DNA from: Caulobacter sp.
GTDB lineage: Bacteria; Pseudomonadota; Alphaproteobacteria; Caulobacterales; Caulobacteraceae
NCBI GenBank assembly: GCA_021741355.1
Contig: JAIOXZ010000016.1
Span: 22,699-86,698, forward strand
Length of the DNA stretch: 64,000 nt
Direction of reading: 5' to 3'
Position numbers and translations under genes: made by a program. Below are positions 51,609-60,433 of the stretch, one piece after another. Position 1 is the first letter of the stretch. Each line of letters begins with the position of its first letter. The notes beneath the pieces were generated by a model, which searched no databases, had not been told where the DNA came from, and saw only the letters and a list, made by a program, of their open reading frames with translations.

Positions 51609-52748
51609 TCAGATGAACTCCGGCTCGCGCGCCGGCTTGTGGACCAGACCCGTGCCGGTCAGATCCGCGCTGTCGAAGCGCGCCACCCGACTGCTTCCGC
51701 CCTGTCCCTCAAGGGCCGACAGATCGGCGCCCTCGAACACGGCATGGGCCAGCCTGGCCCGCAGGAAGGAGGCGCCCCGCAGGTCGGCGCCCTTGAAGTT
51801 CGCGCCGCGCAGGTCGGCGTCATCGAAGATCGCGCCCTGAAGCTGGGCGCCGGAGAAATCCACCCCGATGGCCTGCGAGGCCCGGGCCGTGAGGCCGGCG
51901 AGCAGCTGCCGGGCGAACAATGGCGCCGCCGGACGCAGGTCGAATCCGTCGAGACAGGCCGGCGCGCCGTCCCGGCCATTGGTCTTGATCCAGACTTCCG
52001 ACCGCTCCAGCTCGGCGCGGACTTCTCCGAGCCGCGCGATCGCCTGGGCGCTGGGATCGAGAACGCAGCCGGTCAGACGCACGCCGGACCGCTCCAGCAG
52101 GGCGGTATCGACATTGGTCAGGATCGCGCCCTGAAGCTGAACGCCGGAAAGCCGAGCCCCCGAAAGGTCGACCCCGTCGAGATTGGCGTCGGTGAAATTG
52201 GCGTTCTTCAGGTTCGCGTTCCGCAGCAGGGCGCCGCGCAATGAGCAGTTGGTGAAGTCCACGCCCAGCGCGACGGCGTCGCTCATGTCGGCGCCATTCG
52301 CGCTCGCCCCGTTCATCGAGGTGCGCGGCCCGACCCATTTGAGGCCCAGCGCGTCGTCGGCGATGCACAGGACGGGGGCCCGCAGGTCTGCCTGGTCCAG
52401 ATTGGCGCCGGCCAGCTTGGCGCCGGAATAGGTCCCTCCGCGCAGGTCGGCGCGAAACAGGGACGCGCCGCGAAGGTCGCAGCGGGTCAGGTTGGCGCAA
52501 TAGAAGCTGATGCGGGCAAGGTCGCTGCCGACGAAGGTGCTGCCTGTCAGGTCCGCGCCGGTGAAGTCCGCGTCGGCCAGGCGACGGCGGTCGCATCGCA
52601 TGCCGCGCGCGACGGCGTAGCGCAGGTCGCCCCTCGCGCCGCCGGGCCGGCCGAGCGTGAAGGCCTCATGCGCCTTTACACGCGCCTCGAACGCCTCCGC
52701 GCTCAGCAGGACGACGCGCGGCGAAAGGCTGGAACGGGAACGTGACAT
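51609..52748 (-). CDS. Pentapeptide-repeat protein
   Basis: A 379-residue protein dominated by pentapeptide repeats A(D/N)LxG, such as ADFTGADLTGSTFVGSDLAR and GALLRNANLKNANFTDANLD, over two blocks (about residues 50-225 and 275-370) split by a helical insert (IARLGEVRAELERSEVWIK). They form a right-handed quadrilateral beta-helix. The family includes DNA-mimicking gyrase-protecting proteins, but most have no known role. No signal peptide or membrane helix. It follows the pot operon but is separated by 88 bases. Confidence 0.9.
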   Translation of the reverse strand: MSRSRSSLSPRVVLLSAEAFEARVKAHEAFTLGRPGGARGDLRYAVARGMRCDRRRLADADFTGADLTGSTFVGSDLARISFYCANLTRCDLRGASLFRADLRGGTYSGAKLAGANLDQADLRAPVLCIADDALGLKWVGPRTSMNGASANGADMSDAVALGVDFTNCSLRGALLRNANLKNANFTDANLDGVDLSGARLSGVQLQGAILTNVDTALLERSGVRLTGCVLDPSAQAIARLGEVRAELERSEVWIKTNGRDGAPACLDGFDLRPAAPLFARQLLAGLTARASQAIGVDFSGAQLQGAIFDDADLRGANFKGADLRGASFLRARLAHAVFEGADLSALEGQGGSSRVARFDSADLTGTGLVHKPAREPEFI

Positions 52749-52836
52749 GGTCCCTGCCTACGCCCGGAAGCGTGACTGATCCCTTAGTCAGAGCCGGCCG
52801 CTACCCAAAACGGGTGTATTTAGTCGGCGGGCCGCG

Positions 52837-53634
52837 TCAGGTCTTGGCGACGCCCGCGGCGCTCCATTTCTGGGCCACCGAGAAGATGATCACGCCGGTG
52901 GCGACGATGGCGATCAGGATGGTGCAGACCGCGTTGATCTCGGGCGTCACACCCAGCCGGACCTGGCTGTAGATGCGCATCGGCAGGGTCGTCGCGCCCG
53001 GGCCGCTGGTGAAGCTGGCGATCACCAGGTCGTCCAGCGACAGGGTCAGGGCCAGCATCCAGCCGGCCAGCACGGCCGGGAAGATGTTGGGCAGCGTCAC
53101 TTTCAGGAAGCTCTGCGCCGGGGTGCAGCCCAGGTCCTGGGCCGCCTCCTCGAGCGACTTGTCGAAGGTAACCAGCCGCGAATGCACGACCACGGCGACG
53201 TAGGACAGGGTGAAGGTCGTATGCGCCAGCATCACGGTCCAGAAGCCCCGGTCGAACCGCATCGCCACGAACAGCAGCAGCAGCGACAGTCCCATGATCA
53301 CCTCCGGCATCACCAGCGGCGCATAGACCATGCCCGAGAACAGCGTCCGCCCCCGGAACCGGCCGCCGCGCACCAGCGCCACGGCCGCCAGCGAGCCCAG
53401 CACGGTCGCGACCGTGGCGGACATCAGCGCGATCCGCAGTGTCACCCACGCCGCGTCGAGCAGTTGGCTGTCCTGTAGCAGCGCCACGTACCAGCGGGTC
53501 GAGAAGCCGCCCCAGACCGTCACCAGCCGGCTGGCGTTGAACGACCAGATCACCAGCAGCACGATCGGCAGGTAGAGGAAGGCGAAGCCGAGCGTCAGCG
53601 ACACCAGGTTGAACCAGGAGGGGCCGCGCCTCAT
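52837..53634 (-). CDS. potI: Polyamine ABC transporter permease (PotI-type)
   Basis: A 265-residue inner-membrane permease with six predicted helices. The EAA motif, which docks the ATPase, appears as EEAAQDLGCTPAQSFLKVTL. The ATG at 53634 has GGGGAGGA upstream, so it is preferred to one five codons earlier. It is the last gene of the pot unit (potF, potG, potH, potI on the minus strand) and partners PotH in the membrane channel. Confidence 0.92.
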   Translation of the reverse strand: MRRGPSWFNLVSLTLGFAFLYLPIVLLVIWSFNASRLVTVWGGFSTRWYVALLQDSQLLDAAWVTLRIALMSATVATVLGSLAAVALVRGGRFRGRTLFSGMVYAPLVMPEVIMGLSLLLLFVAMRFDRGFWTVMLAHTTFTLSYVAVVVHSRLVTFDKSLEEAAQDLGCTPAQSFLKVTLPNIFPAVLAGWMLALTLSLDDLVIASFTSGPGATTLPMRIYSQVRLGVTPEINAVCTILIAIVATGVIIFSVAQKWSAAGVAKT

Positions 53635-53640
53635 CCAAAT

Positions 53641-53766
53641 CCTCCCCATCGGGGGAGGTGGACCGCCGTCAGGCGGGACGGAGAGGGTCCGCTCAGATTT
53701 CGACCGGCGTTCCGGGCGACCCCCTCAGTCAGCCCTGCGGGCTGACAGCTCCCCCGAGAGGGGAGC
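53641..53766. repeat. Paired CTCCCC extragenic repeat between potH and potI
   Basis: CCTCCCC-ATC-GGGGGAGG-type hairpins at both ends, with CCGCC-GTC-AGGCGG and CAGCCC-TGC-GGGCTG hairpins inside, form an inverted pair inside the operon. It probably modulates mRNA ends or downstream potI expression. Confidence 0.7.
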
Positions 53767-53782
53767 ATTTGGCCCAGCGCCC

Positions 53783-54673
53783 TCATCGCCCGGCCTCCAG
53801 GGCCTTCGCCTGCTGGCGTTGGTACAGCAGGATCGGCGCGATCAGCGTGACCAGCAGCACGATGGCGACCGCCGAGGCGAACGGCCAGTTGCGGTTGGCG
53901 AAGAATTCCATCCAGATCGAGCGGCCGATCATCAGCGAGCCCGGCCCGCCGAGCAGGTCAGGGATGACGAACTCCCCGACCATCGGGATGAAACACAGCA
54001 GGCAGCCGGCGATGACGCCCGGAATGGAGAGTGGCCAGGTGACCTGCCAGAAGCTCTTCCACGGCGGCGATCCCAGGTCGGCTGCCGCTTCCAGCAAGGT
54101 CTGGTCGAGCCGCTCCAGCGCCGCGTAGAGCGGCAGCACCATGAACGGCAGATAGCTGTAGACCAGTCCGATCTGAACGGCCGCCGGCGTGTAGAGCAGG
54201 TCCACAGGCGGGATGTGCAGCAGGCCGAGGAAGGCGTTCAGCAGCCCCTGCGGCTTGAGGATCCCGACCCAGGCGTAGACCCGGATCAGGAAGCTGGTCC
54301 AGAACGGCAGGATCACCAGCATCAGCAGGATATTGCGCGTCCCGGGCCGACATCTGGCCATGCCGTAGGCCATCGGATAGCCGACCAGCAGCGCCAGCAC
54401 CGTGCCCATGGCGGCGAACTGGAGGCTTGAGATGAAGGCGTCGAAATACAGTCGGTCAGAGCCCAGCCGCCGGTACATCTCGAAGTCGAGGGCCGCGAAG
54501 AAGGCCTTCAGCCCGTCCAGCCCCCGCGACCAGTCGATCTGCGGCGCATAGGGCGGGATCGCCAGCGCGGTGTCGGACAGCGACAGCCGCAGCACCAGCA
54601 GGAACGGAAAGGCGAACAGGATCGCCAGCCACAGTCCCGGCAGGATGGCGGCTCTGGACCTGGGCCGGCTCAC
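53783..54673 (-). CDS. potH: Polyamine ABC transporter permease (PotH-type)
   Basis: A 296-residue permease with a long N-terminal helix and six-helix core. The EAA motif is LLEAAADLGSPPWKSFWQVTWP, and GYPMAYGMARCRPG is a typical second-helix end. It pairs with PotI to form the transmembrane part of the transporter. The neighbouring intergenic regions on both sides contain repeats, so transcription of the operon passes through them. Confidence 0.93.
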   Translation of the reverse strand: MSRPRSRAAILPGLWLAILFAFPFLLVLRLSLSDTALAIPPYAPQIDWSRGLDGLKAFFAALDFEMYRRLGSDRLYFDAFISSLQFAAMGTVLALLVGYPMAYGMARCRPGTRNILLMLVILPFWTSFLIRVYAWVGILKPQGLLNAFLGLLHIPPVDLLYTPAAVQIGLVYSYLPFMVLPLYAALERLDQTLLEAAADLGSPPWKSFWQVTWPLSIPGVIAGCLLCFIPMVGEFVIPDLLGGPGSLMIGRSIWMEFFANRNWPFASAVAIVLLVTLIAPILLYQRQQAKALEAGR

Positions 54674-54682
54674 GGGGTGGGT

Positions 54683-54789
54683 CCTTGGAGACGCGATCCT
54701 GAGGGATCGCTCCTCAGGATGACGAACACCTGTGCTCGCTCCTGCTCGTCATGGTGAGGAGCGAGCCTCAGGCGAGCGTCTCGAACCAC
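54683..54789. repeat. Paired CCTCAGGATGAC-type repeat between potG and potH
   Basis: Inverted copies contain GAGACGC, CCTCAGGATGACGA and, in the other direction, TCGTCATGGTGAGGAGCGAG and GCGTCTCGAA. This is a different extragenic family from the one between potH and potI. Confidence 0.7.
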
Positions 54790-54794
54790 GCACA

Positions 54795-55988
54795 TCACGC
54801 CGTCAGCACCACGCCGGCGTCCGGGTCGAAGCTGACCCAGACCTTGTCGTCCCAGCCGATCGGGCGATCAACGAAGCGCCGCGAGTTGGCCCGCGCCACC
54901 CGCACCAGTTTTCCGCCCGGCAGTTCGACGATGTAGTTGGTCCAGTCGCCGGTGTAGCCGATGTCCCAGATTTCGCCGGCCAGCACATTGCGCGCATCGG
55001 CCGCGGGCGGGTCGAGACTGATGCGCATCTTCTCCGGCCGGACGGCCAGCCAGACGGTCGATCCGGGCCCGGGGCAGTCGTCGTCCAGCACATAGAAGCC
55101 TGCCTGGGCCTCGGCCAGATCCAGGTGCGCCATCGGGTGCTCGATGGCTTCGACGGTCGTCTCGAACAGGTTCACGTCGCCGAGGAACTCGGCCACGTAA
55201 CGGCTGTTGGGGGCCTCGTAGACCTCCTCGGGCCGGCCGATCTGGACGATCTTGCCCTCGCGCATCACGGCGATCCGGTCGGCCATGACCATCGCCTCTT
55301 CCTGGTCATGGGTGACGATCAGGAAGGTCACGCCGAGCTCGGCCTGCAGGTCCATCAGCTCGAACTGGGTTTCCTCGCGCAGCTTCTTGTCCAGCGCGCC
55401 GAGCGGCTCGTCGAGCAGCAGCATGCGCGGCTTGCGGGCGATGGCGCGGGCGAGGGCGACCCGCTGCTTCTGGCCGCCGGACAGCTGGTCGGGCTTGCGT
55501 TTGGCGAAGGCGTCCAGCTTCACCAGCGCGAGCATCTCGGCGACCCGGGCGGCGATGTCCTTCTTGCCCATGCCCTCCTGCTTCAGGCCGAAGGCGATGT
55601 TCTGCTCGACATTCAGGTGGGGAAACAGGGCGTAGCTCTGGAACATCATGTTCACCGGCCGCTTGTGCGGCGGCGCGCCCGCGAGATCCTCGCCGGCCAG
55701 GGTGATGCGGCCGGCGTCGAGCGTTTCGAAACCGGCCAGCATGCGCATCAGGGTGGTCTTGCCGCAGCCGGACGGGCCGAGCAGGGCGAAGAACTCCCCC
55801 GGATAGATGTCCAGCGAGACGTCATCGACGGCGGCGTGATCGCCGAACCGCTTGGTTACAGACTCGAACCGCACCAGGGGCGTGGCGTCGGGATCATTCC
55901 ACGGCGCGAAGCTGGACCGCACCGCCCCGATGTTGGGACGCCGGCCGGCCTCGCTGCGGACCGGTCGGGAGACAGGCGGACGGCTCAT
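54795..55988 (-). CDS. potG: Polyamine ABC transporter ATPase (PotG-type)
   Basis: A 397-residue ATPase. Walker A is GPSGCGKTTLMRML near residue 75, the signature LSGGQKQRVALARAI, and Walker B MLLLDEPLGALD. The C-terminal TOBE domain (from about residue 300) has the polyamine-transporter signature VWLAVRPEKMRISLDPP. It overlaps the potF stop by four bases (ATGA). It energises polyamine import through PotH and PotI. Confidence 0.95.
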   Translation of the reverse strand: MSRPPVSRPVRSEAGRRPNIGAVRSSFAPWNDPDATPLVRFESVTKRFGDHAAVDDVSLDIYPGEFFALLGPSGCGKTTLMRMLAGFETLDAGRITLAGEDLAGAPPHKRPVNMMFQSYALFPHLNVEQNIAFGLKQEGMGKKDIAARVAEMLALVKLDAFAKRKPDQLSGGQKQRVALARAIARKPRMLLLDEPLGALDKKLREETQFELMDLQAELGVTFLIVTHDQEEAMVMADRIAVMREGKIVQIGRPEEVYEAPNSRYVAEFLGDVNLFETTVEAIEHPMAHLDLAEAQAGFYVLDDDCPGPGSTVWLAVRPEKMRISLDPPAADARNVLAGEIWDIGYTGDWTNYIVELPGGKLVRVARANSRRFVDRPIGWDDKVWVSFDPDAGVVLTA

Positions 55989-57100
55989 CGTCCGGTCATC
56001 ACCCGGGTCCAGAGCCGGTTCACCTGTTCCAGCAGCGTCTGCTCCTTGGTCGTGGTCACGAACAGCCGACTGAACACTTCCGGGGTCGGATAGACGTTCG
56101 CGTTGGTGCGCAGTTCCTCATCCACCAGCGGCGTCGCGGGCAGGTTGGCGTTGGCGTACTCGGTGTAGTTCGAGGCCCGCGCGATCACCGCCGGCCGCAG
56201 CATGAAGTCGAGGAACTTGTACGCTGCGTCCTTGTTCGGGGCGTCCACGGGAATGGCGAACACGTCGAACCAGACCTGGCTGCCTTCCTTGGGAATGACA
56301 TAGCTGATCTCGACGCCGTTCTTGGCCTCCTCGGCGCGCGTTGCGGCCTGCAGGATGTCGCCACTGTAGCCGATGGCGATACAGGCGTCGCCGTTGGCCA
56401 GGGCGTTGATGTACTCCGAGGAGTGGATCTTGGTGATGTGCGGCCGCAGGCTGACCAGCAGATTGGTCGCCGCCTCATAGTCGGCCACGTTCAGCGAATT
56501 GGGGTCCTTGCCCAGGTAGTTCAGCGTGACCGCGTACATGTCCTCGGACGCATCGAGGAAATAGACGCCACAGTCCTTCAACTTGGCCAGGTTCTCCGGC
56601 TTGAACACCACATCCCAGCTGTCGACCGTCACGCCGGGCAGGCGTTTGGCGATCTCGGCGGTGTTGTAGCCGATGCCCATCGTGCCCCACATGTAGGGCA
56701 CGGTGTATTTTCCGCCCGGATCGAACGGCTCCATCCGCTGCATCAGGTCCGGCCACAGGTTCTTGCGGCCGGGCAGTTTGGTGAAGTCGAGCGGCGCGAT
56801 GGCCTTGGCGGTGATGTAGCGCGGCACATTGTGGTTCGACGGCGCGACGATGTCGTAGCCGGTCCCGCCGGTCAGCACCTTGGTCTCGAGCACCTCGTTG
56901 GAGTCGAAGGTGTCGTAGACGACCTTGATCCCGGTCTCCTTGGTGAACTCTTCGAGCAGCGCCGGGTCGATATAGTCCGACCAGTTGTAGATTCGCAGCG
57001 TAGGCTCCTTGTCGCCCCCGCCGCAGGCGCCCAGCGCCAGCGCCGCCGCGCCCAGAACCCCGACCGTCCACCGTCGTGTCAGACCCGTCATTCCCGTCAT
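55985..57100 (-). CDS. potF: Polyamine-binding protein (PotF-type), probable lipoprotein
   Basis: A 371-residue periplasmic binding protein from the ATG at 57100 (a GTG at 57106 is possible). The mature part begins with the family-like LRIYNWSDYIDPALLEEFTK and DIVAPSNHNVPRYI. The signal peptide ends ALALGACGGGDKE, a lipobox, so the protein is probably membrane-tethered rather than soluble as in E. coli PotF. Ligand is a polyamine by family; putrescine is most likely. First gene of the operon, divergent from metG. Confidence 0.92.
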   Translation of the reverse strand: MTGMTGLTRRWTVGVLGAAALALGACGGGDKEPTLRIYNWSDYIDPALLEEFTKETGIKVVYDTFDSNEVLETKVLTGGTGYDIVAPSNHNVPRYITAKAIAPLDFTKLPGRKNLWPDLMQRMEPFDPGGKYTVPYMWGTMGIGYNTAEIAKRLPGVTVDSWDVVFKPENLAKLKDCGVYFLDASEDMYAVTLNYLGKDPNSLNVADYEAATNLLVSLRPHITKIHSSEYINALANGDACIAIGYSGDILQAATRAEEAKNGVEISYVIPKEGSQVWFDVFAIPVDAPNKDAAYKFLDFMLRPAVIARASNYTEYANANLPATPLVDEELRTNANVYPTPEVFSRLFVTTTKEQTLLEQVNRLWTRVMTGR

Positions 57101-57229
57101 CCCCACATATCCCCGAAAGGCTGGAAACCGTTATAGGGCCTTGGGCGCGCCGCGAAAGCCCTTGACCGTTCCACGGTAGCGGAGTCGCCCAACTTCCCAA
57201 GTCCGGGCACGGCGGCTATAGCCCGCGCC

Positions 57230-58945
<1,716 letters not shown>

Positions 58946-58947
58946 TC

Positions 58948-59172
58948 CTAACTGGCGAGTTTCAGGTCGGTGGACGGCGGGGGGACGGCGTGACCCATAT
59001 CGCCGGCAGCTTCGATCCAGGTCGCTATCGCGTCCTGGACGTTGATGATGGCTTCCTCAGGCGCCTCGCCGTCGCTCATGCATCCGGGAAGATCCGGAAC
59101 GGTCGCAAGGAAGCCTCCGCCATCTTCTTCTGACAGCGGACGGATCACGACGGGATATAGAAGTTCCTTCAT
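58948..59172 (-). CDS. hicB: HicB-type antitoxin, second module
   Basis: A 74-residue HicB of the short type: YPVVIRPLSEEDGGGFLATV, PDLPGCMSDGEAPEEAIINV and AIATWIEAAGDMGHAVPPP, the common core fold. The C-terminal DNA-binding extension is absent or reduced. Its ATG overlaps the read-through end of the toxin frame as ATGA. Since the toxin is truncated, the antitoxin may be a relic or still guard against other HicA toxins. Confidence 0.9.
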   Translation of the reverse strand: MKELLYPVVIRPLSEEDGGGFLATVPDLPGCMSDGEAPEEAIINVQDAIATWIEAAGDMGHAVPPPSTDLKLAS

Positions 59173-59423
59173 GGCAAGGCCTCGACGGCGTCGATGAACG
59201 CGACCAGTTGTCGAATATACACCGGTTAAATCGGCCGGGCGAACGGGATGGCGAGCTTCGCTCTGAGACGGGGGTGGGCGACTTTGTAGTGCGAGCTTCC
59301 ACCGCGCGCGGGTTCGCAGAAGATTCCGTAGAGGCGGCAGATCGTCTCGACGTCTGACAATCGCCAGCTATCGCGAGGATTGGCGCGCATCTCTGCGAGG
59401 AGCCTTGCCCGTCTGTCAGCCAT
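59169..59423 (-). pseudogene. hicA: HicA-type toxin gene with premature stop
   Basis: The frame from the ATG at 59423 would encode 84 residues of an alphaproteobacterial HicA type: MADRRARLLAEMRANPRDSW, RGGSSHYKVAHPRLRAKLAI with the catalytic His, then PFARPI. At 59228-59226 the codon is TAA, where relatives have Lys (RPIKPVYI). The frame then continues PVYIRQLVAFIDAVEALP to a TGA overlapping hicB. One AAA-to-TAA change explains it. The expressed product would be 65 residues, missing its last helix, and probably inactive. Confidence 0.82.
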
Positions 59424-59434
59424 ATCCGCCAACA

Positions 59435-59459
59435 ATAAATTGCACCGGGTGCAATTTAT
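59435..59459. promoter_or_regulatory. 25-base perfect palindrome, likely hicAB operator
   Basis: ATAAATTGCACC at 59435-59446 and GGTGCAATTTAT at 59448-59459 are perfect inverted copies around a single G. It lies 12 bases upstream of the second hicA ATG. An AT-rich -10-like TATAAA overlaps it. Its perfection suggests recent selection as a binding site. Confidence 0.75.
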
Positions 59460-59542
59460 ACGCGAATATCAGAGCGGGAAAACGTTTTGGGGCAGTCGGC
59501 GGTCATCGTCCCATCGGGGCGAGCCCGCGCCGGGGCAGCAGA

Positions 59543-60355
59543 TCAGGGCGTCGCGGGCGTCGCCTGGGCGAGGCAGGTCTTGCGCGCGGCGTCTTGCGTC
59601 TCGGCGCGGCAGAACTTGCGGATCTCGTCAGCGTCGATATCGAGGAAGGCGGGCGCGGTGGCGTTGTGCTGGCCCACCTGCAGCGCCCGCACGGTGGTTG
59701 AGCGATAGCCGTCCCAGATCATGTGCACGGCGACGTACAGCACGATGACCAGGCCGATGTAGCCGATCCAGCGGTGCTTGTTCAGCAGGCGGGCGATGAA
59801 GGTCGCGGCGATGCCCATCAGGGCGATCGACAGGATCAGGCCGAACACCATGATCCACGGATGCTCGTGCGCCGCGCCGGCGACGGCCAGCACGTTGTCG
59901 AGCGACATGGTCACGTCGGCGATCATGATCTGCAGCAGCGCCGCGCCGAACGTCTTGCGCTTGATGCCCAGCTCCTCGGGCGTGGCGCCGCCGCCGTGAT
60001 GGGCGGCCAGGGCCTGGTCCATCTCGACGCCGGACTCGGCCTGGTCGTGGGTCGTCTGTTCCTGCAGCTCGCGCCACATCTTCCAGCAGACCCACAGCAG
60101 CAGGAAGCCGCCGGCGAGCAACAGGCCGACAATGGCGAGCAGCTGAACGGTGACCAGCGCGAAGCCGATCCGCATGACCACGGCCGCGGCCAGACCGATC
60201 AGGATCGCCTTGCGGCGCTGTTCCACGGGCAGGGCGGCGGCGGCCAGCCCGACGGCCACGGCGTTGTCGCCCGCCAGGACCAGATCGATCATCAGGACCT
60301 GGAGCAGGGCGGCGCCCGCACCGGCTATTTCAGCGCCAAACAGACTTTCCAACAT
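59543..60355 (-). CDS. TerC-family membrane protein
   Basis: A 270-residue inner-membrane protein with about seven helices. The acidic metal-site motifs are MIDLVLAGDNAVAVGLAAAA in helix one and ADVTMSLDNVLAVAGAAHEH in a central helix. TerC proteins of this type (YjbE-like) export manganese or otherwise protect metal homeostasis. A His-containing loop (ALAAHHGGGATPEE) lies between the halves, and a 40-residue C-terminal tail ends TCLAQATPATP. The gene for the HGHDD-repeat lipoprotein lies directly upstream on the same strand, 78 bases away, suggesting a shared metal-related role. Confidence 0.92.
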   Translation of the reverse strand: MLESLFGAEIAGAGAALLQVLMIDLVLAGDNAVAVGLAAAALPVEQRRKAILIGLAAAVVMRIGFALVTVQLLAIVGLLLAGGFLLLWVCWKMWRELQEQTTHDQAESGVEMDQALAAHHGGGATPEELGIKRKTFGAALLQIMIADVTMSLDNVLAVAGAAHEHPWIMVFGLILSIALMGIAATFIARLLNKHRWIGYIGLVIVLYVAVHMIWDGYRSTTVRALQVGQHNATAPAFLDIDADEIRKFCRAETQDAARKTCLAQATPATP

Positions 60356-60433
60356 GGGCTCTCAATGCGACAGCCGCCGCCGCCTTGCAAGGGCGCCGAC
60401 GGCTGTTCTGGCTCGGTTCAGGTTCGGCCGCCG

